A stretch of 64,000 bases of DNA from Maniola hyperantus (Eukaryota > Arthropoda > Insecta > Lepidoptera > Nymphalidae), in contig NC_048555.1 in the NCBI RefSeq assembly GCF_902806685.2, positions 7,564,001 to 7,628,000 on the forward strand, written 5' to 3'. Position numbers and translations under genes: made by a program. Each line of letters opens with the position of its first letter. Positions within the stretch are counted from its first letter, which is position 1. A model generated the notes under the pieces. It was given only the letters and a program-made list of their open reading frames with translations. It was not told where the DNA came from and made no database searches. Positions 53,526 to 63,862 of the stretch are shown piece after piece.

Positions 53526-53678
53526 TAGTCCGCGACAGGTTGAGATGGCAATCGGGGTACGAAGCGGGAGGACGCTCCATACACCCGCACGTCACACGCG
53601 CTCGCCCGCACCGGGTTAGCGTGGGAGCTGTGCGGGACGTTCCCACCCCGATTGCCATCTGGACCTGTCAAGTACTAT
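53526..53678. mobile_element. GC-rich MITE (copy 7 of 7)
   Basis: TAGTCCGCGACAGGTTGAGA TGGCAATCGGGG on the left, complement CCCCGATTGCCATCTGGACC TGTCAAGTACTA on the right. The CGCGCTCGCCCGCACCGGGT core matches the other copies in inverted order. Confidence 0.75.
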
Positions 53679-53689
53679 AGGTATAGTCA

Positions 53690-54150
53690 AACCGGCCGGC
53701 TAAGGGCTAAAAGGCTCTTCAATCTTGAAAAGCAAATTAAATAGTCGGTTATTTAAAAACGGTTATAAAGAATCTCAAGAGTTAGTAAATATCAAAATTT
53801 TTGAATTATTGAATGTTAACTTTTTGTCTTGTCCAGATATTTCCATGATTAAAACTAACTAATAATATTCCAGTATGTACCTACCTATCACTGCCATTAA
53901 TAATTATTCTCAAAACCATCGATTTTGTCAAAACAGTTTCTTATTCGCTAACCGGACCTCAGCGAACGAATGATTTTATTATAAAAAGGGCCCTTTACTT
54001 TTACATCTAGAGATTAGAAATCCAATAATTTAAATTTAATTCTTGCTATATGGGAATTTATATTAAGTGAAAGTTTATGGAACTTTAAACGGTATAGCAC
54101 AATATTATAATTAACGTTATTTAATCGGCCACCTCCCTGCTTTTAGGATT
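53690..54150. other. Intergenic, nothing recognised
   Basis: AT-rich with no supported feature. Confidence 0.4.
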
Positions 54151-54157
54151 CCGTAAT

Positions 54158-54343
54158 CCGTACTAATATTATAAATGCGAAAGTGTGTCTGTCTGTCTGC
54201 TAGCCTTTCTAGGCCCACCCGCTCAATAGATTTTGATGAAATTTGGTACAGAGGTAGCTTGTATCTGGGGGCTACTTTTTATCCCAGAAAATCAAAGAGT
54301 TCCTGCGGGATTTTTAAAAACATAAATCTACGCATCACCTAGT
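54158..54343 (+). mobile_element. Helitron-like element
   Basis: Start CGTACTAATATTATAAATGC GAAAGTGTG; (TCTG)n; GAAATTTGGTACAGAGGTAG; end ATCTACGCATCACCTAG followed by T. It is shortened near the 3' end. Confidence 0.65.
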
Positions 54344-54535
54344 AGAGGATAAAAACGGAAACCTTGGTCTATGTAACCGATTCATTCCATCATTTTATTT
54401 TTGCGGAACCTATGGATATTGTACTTAAATAAATATTGGATGTGGTAAATCTAATCTATTTTATTTCTCGTCAGATTTAAAGCTACTTGATATGATAAAA
54501 AAAAATTATACTTTCTCAAGAATCTCATTAGCATT

Positions 54536-54710
54536 AGAGCCTCAATAGCTCAATGGTTAAAGGAGCGGACTGAAATCCGAAAAGTCCCCGGTTCAAACCC
54601 CACCTATTGTCCTACCTACGTACTCCTAGCACAAGCTTCACGCTTAGTTGGAGAAGAAAGGGGAATATTAGTCATCATGCTTGGCTAAAATTCTTTAAAA
54701 AATCTATTTA
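54536..54710 (+). mobile_element. SINE family C (tRNA-derived)
   Basis: Head CTCAATAGCTCAATGGTTAA AGGAGCGGACTGAAATCCG with GGTTCAAACCCC (B box). Body TACGTACTCCTAGCACAAGC TTCACGCTTAGTTGGAG. The tRNA-like loop holds GAA, but the acceptor stem does not pair, so it is not a working tRNA. Related copies are at 14112-14281, 63690-63862 and 24247-24318. Confidence 0.72.
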
Positions 54711-54719
54711 AAAGATTAG

Positions 54720-55280
54720 GTAGGTATTGTTAAAAAATGTAGAGCTGTGTTTTGTTTTTATCTGAATTATCATCTTTTTTCATTCCAATAATTTATGCAT
54801 TTGGTAGTCATAGTTTAAGTAGGTACCTAAATCTAAAAATTTCAAAATAATGGTTTGCTCTAGTCTATGTTATTTTCTGATACCTTCGAACATTATCCAT
54901 ACAAAACCGCAACGTAGGTTAGGTACCTAGGTATTTGATACTGTATTAGGTGCCTAATAACATATTTAATTGAGCTTGTATTTTATCCAGTCAGAACGAT
55001 TGCAGATGTCTATCAAAATGCCAGTCTCTTTCTTTTTCGCAGCAATTAAAAGTGATAACCGAGAAATGTTATGTTGCAGAAGTGACTTACGAGTATATTA
55101 TATAGGTACCTACGTACCTACTCTTTGTGTTATGTAGTGTATCTACGCGGAACTGCAACATTATTTTATTTTTATTTATTTTATATCTTATTAGAACGGC
55201 AGTGCCACTTACACAAACTAGATGATTAATAATAATTTTAAATACAAAAATTTAAAACGATAAAAGATCGAAGGATTTTG
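54720..55280. other. Intergenic, nothing recognised
   Basis: No gene; TAGGTACCTA motifs are frequent (54821-54835, 54920-54933, 55105-55119). Confidence 0.4.
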
Positions 55281-55285
55281 AATAT

Positions 55286-55334
55286 GTACGCTGAGAACAT
55301 TGAATGACATATTCATGCAATGCTCTCAGCGTAC
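55286..55334. repeat. Imperfect hairpin at a LINE end
   Basis: GTACGCTGAGA...TCTCAGCGTAC form an 11-bp perfect outer stem. The pairing continues inward (18 of 20 bases match) around a short loop. It overlaps the stop of the adjacent LINE fragment. Confidence 0.7.
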
Positions 55335-55658
55335 TTCAGTAACTCCCGAACCAGTATTATAGACCCATCATTAAATGGGTCCCATTGAGCATTATTGTCC
55401 AAAAGCGCGTTGAACGATGCTAATGAACGGGGTATAGGTGACATAGATCTAGCAACAGTGCGATGATGTGGGACCACGAAAAGTTTATTTTTTCGTGGAC
55501 GAATTTTACTATTGGATTCAGGGACACGTATGCGACACAGTTGGTCATGAAGTTCTGGAGCATTAACATCTCCTCGCAAAATTTGACACATAATTTTCAG
55601 TTGATCGCAAATGCGTCTGACCTCCAGGGAGTTGAAACCTAAGCAACCTAACAGAAAT
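55313..55658 (-). pseudogene. LINE reverse transcriptase C-terminal fragment
   Basis: The minus strand reads FLLGCLGFNSLEVRR..., MCQILRGDVNAPEL, CRIRVP, KLFVVPHHRTVARSMSPIPR and SLASFNALL. This 'GYNSLE-RR...CRIRVP...FNAL' C-terminal region is well known from insect LINEs. It is 5'-truncated and ends at a stop at 55313. No clade is assigned. Confidence 0.72.
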
Positions 55659-55667
55659 TTGATTGGA

Positions 55668-56098
55668 TATCATCATCATCGTGTGCCTTCTTCAAAACGA
55701 AGTTTGGAGGTCATCATGCGAAAAGCTTCTCTATTTAAAGCCGCCTCTTTCAACTTTGGGTAACTAAGCCCTGTCCACCCCCTTATATCGTCCAACCATT
55801 TGCGTCTTTGGCGACCTGGAGCCCTTTTGCCCTCAATCCTTCCTTCCAAAACTAATCTCGGAAATGAGAATTGGGCTCCTCTTTGTAAATGCCCAAAGAA
55901 AGCGATCTTCCTTCGCATGATAGTGGACATGAGTTCTCTGTCTTTGTGGACCATTTCCAGTACCTTCGTATTCGGTGTAAAGCTGTTCCAGGTTATCTTT
56001 AGCATTTTCCTGTAGATCCACATCTCAAAAGCTTGCAGGCGGTTATTTGCTTCCTTTTTGAGAACCCAAGTTTCACAACCATACAAGAGGGTGGACCA
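55668..56098 (-). pseudogene. LINE reverse transcriptase C-terminus, second type
   Basis: An open frame of 136 codons (55676-56086) reads MYGCETWVLKKEANNRLQAF, EMWIYRKMLKITW, GHLQRG, LVLEGRIEGKRAPGRQRRKW and LDDIRGWTGLS. This is the familiar C-terminal end of an endonuclease-RT non-LTR element. Its (ATC)n tail (about 55670-55680) abuts the previous fragment, and its 5' side is cut by a SINE at 56100. No stop is seen within it. Confidence 0.75.
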
Positions 56099-56105
56099 TT
56101 GCTAT

Positions 56106-56345
56106 GGATATAGGAAAGGGTAATATCCATAGCAACGTTTATAGGTGGTAAGTGATGATGCAGTCTAAGATGGAAGCGAGATAACCTGGAAAGGTTATGG
56201 CAGTTTTTATTAAACCCAATACCCCTTCGGTTTCTACACGGCAGCGGCCGGTACGCTGCGTACCGGAACCCGAAATTGTTTGTCGGCACGTCTTTTGACA
56301 GTAGGGTGGTACCTAGCCACGGCCGACTACTCCCACCAGACCAAT
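56106..56345 (-). mobile_element. SINE family B, head missing
   Basis: AAGTGATGATGCAGTCTAAG, AACCTGGAAAGGTTATGGCA GTTTTTATTAAACCC and GGTGGTACCTAGCCACGGCC GA follow the order of 50302-50636. The tRNA-like head is missing, and a 25-bp TATCCATAGCAACG-type palindrome lies at its start (56100-56135). Confidence 0.65.
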
Positions 56346-56349
56346 AACC

Positions 56350-57140
56350 AAACCAAATAAATAAATGAGAACCAAACTAGGTACCTACGTTTGTTTACAG
56401 TGCGCCATGATTAAACTCCCCGTAATCAGCCATTAATCATAAAATTGTCATCGAAAAAATCGATTTTGCCTGCAAAAACATTACGCTAAGGGAAAGCGCG
56501 TGATCACAAGAAGACAGATTAGTGGGTGGATCAAATGATAGTGGAAATGTGAGGAATATAGTGGGAATTTTCTAGAATCGTGACTTCAAAGCGACATGGG
56601 CACCTGTGTAGCTATGTCCTACGATTTCAACTCAAAAAGGTTAGAACTTTCACTGACTAACCACCGCGTAAGTGGTAAGTTCATGTAACATAAATAAATG
56701 TTTTATTGACTGGCAATAATAGATTCTATCGGTTCTTAGGAATCCACTTTAGGATGCCTACTTACTCCTTTGATTATAGAGATTAAATTTTATTTATTAA
56801 AGGCCTACGCGTATGCAATTACTAGTTGGTATACTTAGATAGGCATCCTACAGTGGATTTTAGTAAATTTTATGGTTTTTAGTTTCTTTTTTTGGTCCTG
56901 ACTGTACATAAGTATCAAGAGAAAGTTTTTTATGAAATGTTTGATTCGATGACAGTAAATTGATAGATCCGACCTCGAGACTTCGAGACCTCCCTCGGCA
57001 CACGCCAGTGTGAATTTTTTTTACTCCGAGCTTGGATTGTAATCCTAATAAATACCACGATGATCAGGGTCATGCGATTCTATGATCCTCATTCCATTTA
57101 CAATCACCAGGACTTCAGTAAACTTGTGTCATAACTCAAA
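56350..57140. other. Intergenic, nothing recognised
   Basis: No supported gene. Phrases around 56745 (CACTTTAGGATGCC) and 56845 (GGCATCCTACAGTGG) are loosely inverted relative to one another. Confidence 0.35.
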
Positions 57141-57428
57141 ATCCATACTAATATTATAAATAAATAAAAATATTTTTATTCAATTAAACTTTTACAAGTA
57201 TCTAGTTTTGAATCGTCAAATCACTGGTTCGGATAATAAAATCGGACAGTGTGTCTCTCTGTCTGTCTATCTACATCCTTTAACCGATTTTGTCGAAAAT
57301 TGGTACAGTGATAGTTTGCATCCCGGGGATGGACATAGGCTATTTTTTATGCCCGAAAACGGAAGAGTTCCCTTGGGATTCTTGAAAAAACTTAAATCAA
57401 CGCCGACGAAATCGCTGGCATCATCTAG
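57141..57428 (+). mobile_element. Helitron-like element with an internal insertion
   Basis: CCATACTAATATTATAAATA starts the copy. About 75 bp of AT-rich foreign sequence (57162-57235) then interrupts it before CGGACAGTGTGTCTC...GGTACAGTGATAGTTTGCAT CCCGGGG...GGCATCATCTAG. The part TTATTCAATTAAACTTTTAC AAGTA is also seen at 50870-50895. Confidence 0.6.
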
Positions 57429-57429
57429 G

Positions 57430-58010
57430 TTTGTAGTTTTAAATAATTTCAACTGATACTAATTTAATTAATTCTACCTAATCGAACAAAAAATTATGAT
57501 TTATTAAATCGGTTACCTATTTTATTGCTTTTTTGAAAGTGATTATTGTAAATATGTTTTTTGGAGTAGGTATGCATAACGGAATAATATGTAAATGAAC
57601 TAACGGTCGAGGAATTCTAGACTTCTAAAAACCTATAGCAAGTTATCATTATTAATAATTCTTAACGTTTGAGAAAATGGAATAAAATATTGATTAAGCG
57701 TCAACTAACCGCATATGCAAAACGAGTTTGATAAGATAAATTATTGTATGTTAATTTAGAATTGTAAAATTGAATGTTTATATCCAGAGAGGTGTCATTT
57801 CCTAGAGGCGGAAACGATTCTTCGAAACAGCTTCAACATAACTAGTGAACTAAAGGACAATGTGTACCTTTTGTCATTCAGTTAATTCATCATCGTCATT
57901 TCAACCAATCGCTGGCCTACTATTGAGCACTATCAAATCCATCTGGGTTCGAAACTAGTCGAGCCGGGTGTGAGATAATATGCATAATAGAAATCACTTA
58001 CGATGGTTTA
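57430..58010. other. Intergenic; SINE scrap at 57888-57935
   Basis: AATTCATCATCGTCATTTCA ACCAATCGCTGGCCTACTAT TGAGCAC is a worn minus-strand tail of SINE family A. Nothing else is recognised. Confidence 0.4.
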
Positions 58011-58014
58011 AACG

Positions 58015-58231
58015 CTATAACAAAAAAAGAATTAGTTTTTTCAATTATTGAAAGTAAGATAACTATACCAAGTTGGGTATCATATGAAAAGGCTCTAAGT
58101 ACCTGTACATTCTAAAACTTATTTATTTTTATGCATTAATAATTTTTGATTTATCGTGCAAAATGTCGAAAAATACGATTGTAATACGGAACCCTCGGTG
58201 TGCGAGCCTGACTCGTACTTGGCCGGTTTTG
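58015..58231 (-). repeat. CGGNCAAGTGCGAG repeat, 5' half
   Basis: It ends CGGAACCCTCGGTGTGCGAG CCTGACTCGTACTTGGCCGG TTTT (complement of the head) and contains AACTATACCAAGTTGGGTAT, in the order of the long copies. The distal half is missing. Confidence 0.65.
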
Positions 58232-58483
58232 AAGTAATTTCGCGGATTGTTCCACAGAATACAGAACACGTTTATTGAATATCGATACGAATGAAATAGG
58301 TCTGAAATCATTAAGCTACATATTACGATTCATACTAAATGTTTAATTACTTGTAAAAATAATAATTCGTGTTTGCTTGTTACCGTCTTACATAATGCAT
58401 TAACATCCACTTTATATAACAAGCCTCTTATAATATTCATCGGTCCTCGAATTCAACAATTCAAGTAAAATAACATGCAAGTA

Positions 58484-59112
58484 AAGAAGAGCGGTGATAG
58501 ACTAACCTAACCACTACTCACTAGGTTAGGACGTCGGTCTCCTATTTGTGAAGTCGGGGGTTCGATCTCGGGCACGCACCTCTCACTTTTCGAAATCAGG
58601 CAGATATACACATACCTACAGGGTGCCAGAACGCTAGCAAAAACTTAGCGTTATTGTTATACTATCTAAACACAATCCAATACCAATAACCAGTTGCCTC
58701 TTTTTGTAGTTTTAGTGATTTAGTATTTTTCAAACCCGCAATGTGTAGCTGCAAAACTGGAGCCAATGCCCAACTACGACGCGACATTGACTCCGAGTGG
58801 CCTACTTACGCAACGTTCGTTGACCTCTAGCGTCAGTCAGATGTTTTATTTGCAATATAACATGAACTTTTACAAAACATAGGATATTTTTTTATATTTT
58901 TTTGCGTTTATTTGTGGTATTATAGCAGTAATCATCAGTACTATCACGTCTTCGTTTTTACCGTTCACACCTATACAACCTGTAGGCTGTATAGGTGTGA
59001 ACGATGGAGGAAAGCAGCCGGCGAGGCACACTATGGCCTAAGCTCTTCTCATTCCTAGAGTAGCTGTGCTCAGTAGTGAGTCGGCAATAGGTTTATCATG
59101 ATGATGATGAAT
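58484..59112 (+). mobile_element. SINE family A, head and tail separated by about 400 bp
   Basis: The head at 58484-58605 (TTAGGACGTCGGTCTCC, GGTTCGATCTCGGGCACGCA CCTCTC) and a tail at 59010-59112 (AGGAAAGCAGCCGGCGAGGC, GTGCTCAGTAGTGAGTCGGC, (GATGAT)n) lie in the same orientation. The intervening DNA is not SINE and ends in a perfect 40-bp hairpin. Confidence 0.5.
58963..59002. repeat. 15-bp-arm perfect hairpin
   Basis: GTTCACACCTATACA, a 10-base loop, then the exact complement TGTATAGGTGTGAAC. Confidence 0.82.
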
Positions 59113-59119
59113 GTAGAAG

Positions 59120-59372
59120 TTAATTTATGCAAAACTACAACGCGATATCCGTTTGGACTGTTGTTTGGGCTAGATTTCTTTGATATGCAAATGCAATCTA
59201 GTGATCTAACATCGTATTTTATAGCGTTCCGGAACGGAATGGATGCTTATGGCCAGTGACGTTTCATCGTAGCCACAGACAGTCAATCTTTGTCTGCGAT
59301 CGATTTGTCGGCGAGCTAGCACGCACCACGGTCCATACGTTTTTCCTCCGCAAAATCTGTTAACTATAGAAC
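59120..59372. other. Intergenic, nothing recognised
   Basis: No gene or clear repeat. Confidence 0.35.
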
Positions 59373-59407
59373 TCACGGAACAGAAAAAACTTTTTTCTGT
59401 TCCGTGA
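59373..59407. repeat. 17-bp-arm perfect hairpin with one-base loop
   Basis: TCACGGAACAGAAAAAA, C, then TTTTTTCTGTTCCGTGA. TAGAACT is repeated directly just outside (ATAGAACT... / ...ATAGAACT). A half copy (CCACGGAACAGAAAAATAC) is at about 60829. Confidence 0.85.
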
Positions 59408-59776
59408 TAGAACTACATAGAAGCGCGCGCACTGCGGAGTTAGTTCTACGGATCTCGGTAAAAACAACAAAACAGTGGAACATTTCCAAACATACAACCT
59501 ATCTAATGCAGATTTTATTTAAACTTTATAGCCATGTAAATAATATGTAAATATATTTAATTTTACCGACAAATCACTTTAATAGTCAGCGATTATGGTT
59601 ACTCTCACTCGTTTGTATCTAACAGTTTACCTACACCCGGTTACGTATCGTCTACATTTGCATTTTCCCCCATACATTGACTTTAATTGAGTCGAAGGCC
59701 GGAGCGTGTGCGTGTATGAATTGTCTAGTATGAGATCTATAGAGCGTACTTTGACATTTATGTAGACTTAATGGAC

Positions 59777-60149
59777 GAGCCGGGGACGACCAGACCTTCG
59801 TTATTTTATAAAAGCTGAAAGTTTCTCTCCGTATTAAGTTGCCTAAAAATTTTAGAAATTAAAGTAACCTAACACAGGAAAGATCAGCGACTATAAAGTT
59901 TGGATCTTGGTGACTTTGGGAGATAACAGGCAACAAAAAAATCTTACGTCAAAGTATGAAGCGTAATTTTATTTTTATTTTCTTCGGAATAGTATTAGAA
60001 ATCACGTCATGCATTGCCAGACAGTCGTGGGAATTCCCCGCCAGGCACCCTTAAACTTTAATAAATTGTTACTTACTAACTTGTTTAATACAATATGCAT
60101 AGAAACTTTCAGCTTTTATAAAATAACGAAGGTCTGGCCCTCCCGGCTC
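59777..60149. mobile_element. MITE with about 50-bp terminal inverted repeats
   Basis: The left arm GAGCCGGGGACGACCAGACC TTCGTTATTTTATAAAAGCT GAAAGTTTCT is matched by its near-perfect complement at 60098-60149. The 270-bp core is non-coding. The AGACCTTCGTTATTTTATAA phrase is a common lepidopteran repeat end. Confidence 0.7.
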
Positions 60150-60154
60150 CTCTC

Positions 60155-61850
60155 TCTATAAGTCATAGTTAAAACGCGACATAGTTATGTCTCTCACATA
60201 ATTTTGTCTCACTTTAACTATAAGTAAAGTCTGAGCTTAGTCAAAGTATGGTATATCTATAAGCAAATCTCAGCCGAGTCCATATACAGGGTACATGAGA
60301 TAGGTATTTAGTTTCAAAGTTACACACTTAAGGATTTGTAAATATATCTGCCTAGAAATTTTTAACCTGTGTTTAAACTTTAATTAGATATTTTTACGAA
60401 AGTCTGGCAAACACAAACACAGACACAATTAGTTTCTAAAACGTGTCTGAAAAATTACATCAAGTTAGGCTATCACACACTATCACACGACATAACTAGT
60501 AATTTTCACATTACACAATATTAGTTTGCATATTGTACATTTACTTCAATGTAAGACAGTGTTTATACTAAAGGAAACGGATGGTTGGTTTCCCGTGTTT
60601 CAAACGAAGAAGGGAAAATTGTATGCAAATAAGATTCTTCATAAATGATGAATACCTCAATAAGTATGAGAAAACATACGAGTAGATATACGTTGCTTTG
60701 TTTCGAATTTGCATCTCGTCAGTTTGATCAGAGAAAGATTTTAATTGTGGGATGACTTTGATAGGTCTCTTTGATAGGTAGGATTAAGGTAATATTAAGT
60801 AGGTCTGTACCTATTATAGCCTTTCTCCACGGAACAGAAAAATACTTGGTGCGAAAACTGAGACTACGTTAACGAAAAAATTTTATATTATAAATTCTAG
60901 ACCCTAAGTATAATATTTTGTATGAAATTGCCATTAATCTTGAATGCGCCCGTAATGACTAATGAAGAATAAAATATAAGTACGTATACAATTGTTTGCA
61001 CAAAAAAATTATTTTACTGGTCTCTATTCAACTGTGATTTTATAGAGTTTGAGTAGACGAATTTATTTTATTCACATTTCACAAAAGAGCGTGCAAAATG
61101 CTTTCTGTTTCATTATGATTGTTTGTACCTTGGGCTGTTGGTTAGGCGCTGGTAAGTTTCGAACCTTCGTTCTTCTTGGCTGTCACAATTGGGTTTGTGG
61201 AATCTTGAGTTTTCCTTTATTAACTTGTGTGTTGAAATCGATGTAATGTAAAAAAGTCCGTTAACGTTGCGTGCTGAATTCATCTGAAGCTTGTTAGTCC
61301 GTTTCCTGCCTAATGTCAGGCTGTCACTTTATATGTCGTATCACTGTCACTGTCAATGTCTTTTGAGTAGACCACAGACCCAGTGCCTTGTCTATGATCT
61401 GTTTGTTTACATAGTTGTTGTGTTCACAACAATGATTTCTCTATAATCTTAGCAATCACCTATGCAAAAAAGCTATCCAATTTATGTAAACAGACTTACC
61501 TATCAAGTAAAGATCACGTTTCGAACGAGAAAGTTCCTACGAAATAAAATAAGTAAACTTTTTTTCCTCAAAACGGGTATTCACCCGTTCCCAATCCCAA
61601 TCGTTGTTAATAGTTTTACTAAACACGCCGGAAATCTCTCGCTCGAGCGGCTTGCAATTTCATACCTACCGTCCCTGTGAAAAAGGAACCCGGATGGGTT
61701 CGAAACTAGTAAAGGGCTTACGTCGCGGTGGACTAAATAGGATACCTACGTTACACTATGAGTAGGTACCTAAAGCTGGAATCATGTCTATTTATACCGG
61801 AAATCATTTTAATTTCAAAAGAAACGACTCAAGACCCAAAATACACCGTC
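60155..61850. other. Intergenic, nothing recognised
   Basis: About 1.7 kb with no supported gene. Short plus-strand frames at 61049 and 61462 show no family resemblance or splice context. Confidence 0.4.
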
Positions 61851-61851
61851 G

Positions 61852-62010
61852 TCATCATCATCAACCCTTCGGCTCACTACTGAGCACGAGTGTCCTACCA
61901 GAATGAGAAAGGTTTGGCCATAGTCTACCACGCTGGCCAAGTGCGGATTAACAGATTTTAGCAGACAGAGTTCCCTCATTCTAGTTCACTCTGTCACTAG
62001 GCTATCACGT
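61852..62010 (-). mobile_element. SINE family A, rearranged
   Basis: (ATC)n, CGGCTCACTACTGAGCACGA, GGCCATAGTCTACCACGCTG GCCAAGTGCGGATTAACAG is the tail. The middle is deleted and it ends with a piece of head (CACTAGGCTATCACG). Confidence 0.6.
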
Positions 62011-62014
62011 ATAG

Positions 62015-62665
62015 CAACTAGTTGTCATAGTAGGTATGACGAAATAATCATAAAAATACCTATCTACCGACCTATCATTATATTATTATCTTATGTTACC
62101 TTAAGTGTAAATCAACCGTCAATTACTGAGTGTTGATTGCGAGAAGTGAACTTTAACCCGCCATTGTCAGACTTAATTAATTGAGGTCATTACTTTCTTT
62201 GCCTTTCAATCAATTTCGCTTGCTGGCGCTATCAGCGGCAAAAGAAGGTATTGTAAGTAGACATAATAGATATGTATTTTAAATAGTTAAGCAACTTTTC
62301 AGTGATATGATTAGGATTAGAGCGATGGCATTTTATTTAAGTCAGTCAGGCTATGCATTAGGTAGGTAAAGGTAGCTATAGCTTGTTGTAAAAAGCAAGT
62401 AAGGTAGGTAGGAACAGTAATAAATAGGTATGTAAATATTTAAGCAGTAAGAAAAAGATATAAAAATTATATCGGCACTTTAAAAGAACAGCAATCAATT
62501 TACAGACTGACTAGACTATCTATTCCCTAGGGCCCTGTTGTCAAGATAAGATCAGGGAAGCAAAATCTTAGTTCAATATCTGATTGGTTTGATTTTGCAA
62601 GCTCACTTCTGTTTATGATTTAGTTCCAACTTCGAACCATATACCTATAGTATTTTATAATCTGC
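62015..62665. other. Intergenic, nothing recognised
   Basis: No supported feature. Confidence 0.4.
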
Positions 62666-62668
62666 AGT

Positions 62669-63119
62669 CCAAGCGCAATCAGTGCGTCGCATGACGCATC
62701 CCTATTGCCGAGCTATAGTCTATCCGGGGAAAGAAGTTAAGCATAGCTCTGTTACGTAATCCCATACAAATGATAGAGACAGAAATCTCAGTGGCGTTAA
62801 CAATTTTGAGACACCAACCAATATCACCATGTTTTCAAAAAACATTCGAAATTCAATTCGAAAGTGTTTTCAAAAACATTTGAAATTCAATTAGATGCCT
62901 ACTATAGTTTCGTTTGTGCTTGGTTGGTGCCTCAAAATGGTTAGCATTTACTGAGATTTTTGTCTCTATCATTTGTATGGGATTACGCGTAACAGTGCGA
63001 GCGCTATTCTAACTTCTTTCCGCAGATAGAGTATAGAATAGTACTGGGGTCGCATATTTCTTTTGCTACGCTAAAAAGCCAAGAGAAGGGCATGAGAAAA
63101 CGTGTTGATTGCGCTTAGG
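62669..63119. mobile_element. Large foldback element (arms about 150-200 bp)
   Basis: The outer ends are CCAAGCGCAATCA and TGATTGCGCTTAGG. Inner arms pair over long stretches, for example GTAATCCCATACAAATGATA GAGACAGAAATCTCAGT on the left and its complement at about 62950-62986, and ACACCAACCA / TGGTTGGTGC. The loop (62821-62920) contains its own direct repeat (AACATT(C/T)GAAATTCAATT). It is non-coding. The arms differ at many positions and the right arm has extra sequence. Confidence 0.65.
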
Positions 63120-63688
63120 CTGGCTTGCTGCTTTTGATGGTAGAGCTTCAAAGATCTTTTCACGTGATTTTTCAAAGTCATCATACGGCAATCTTTTGAA
63201 TTACATACTATTGAAAGTATTGTTTGGTAGTAAACTTGTACATACTTAATCTAATCTTGATTTCCCAGTACGATGGATGACCTCGACCACCTGATGGTAT
63301 ATTTTTGAATGAAAGTTTTTTAAGGATGGTGAGGCGTATTCCTTTATTAGTTACGAGTGTTTTAATATGGTTAAGCAACGTTCACCTAATTCGGTAACTG
63401 GATGTATGACCTTTTTTCTATTCTATTCTATTGTGTGTGTGTTTGGTACGTCCGCTTTACCCGATACCTAAAGCCGCATTAGGCTCCCTCCAGGGCAAAA
63501 AAATTTTTCTTTGAGATTGTCCCTTATAACTTCATTAATCATTATTAATCAACTGATCTTAAAATACTAATAACTGTTTTATGCGCCATTAAACACACTA
63601 GTTGTATGTGTGTTCAGCTTCGATTAGTACCTAAGCTATTGATTTTCCGAGTCTTAACGTATCCCTTTTAGGCCCCTTTTCACTAGTT
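63120..63688. other. Intergenic, nothing recognised
   Basis: No supported feature. Confidence 0.4.
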
Positions 63689-63689
63689 T

Positions 63690-63862
63690 TTTTTAAAGAA
63701 TACTTATTAGCTACATGCTGACTAATACTCGTCTTTCCCCTCCAACTAAGCGTAAAGCTTGTGCTAGGAGTAGGTACGACAATAGTGCAACGGCGAGGGG
63801 ATCGAATCGGCGATTTTTTGGATTTAAGTCCGCTCCTTTAATCGTTGGGCTATCGAGGCTAG
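63690..63862 (-). mobile_element. SINE family C (tRNA-derived)
   Basis: The complement of the 54536-54710 copy: AACTAAGCGTAAAGCTTGTG CTAGGAGTAGGTACGACAAT, then the tRNA-like head (GGGATCGAATCGGCG is the B box in complement; CTTTAATCGTTGGGCTATCG AGGCT). A spurious plus-strand ORF runs through it. Confidence 0.7.

Noticed and set aside
54536..54610. Possible tRNA-Phe gene (loop with GAA, intact B box)
   Set aside because: The acceptor stem does not pair, and the same head with a long shared body occurs at 14112-14281 and 63690-63862, so it is the head of a SINE.
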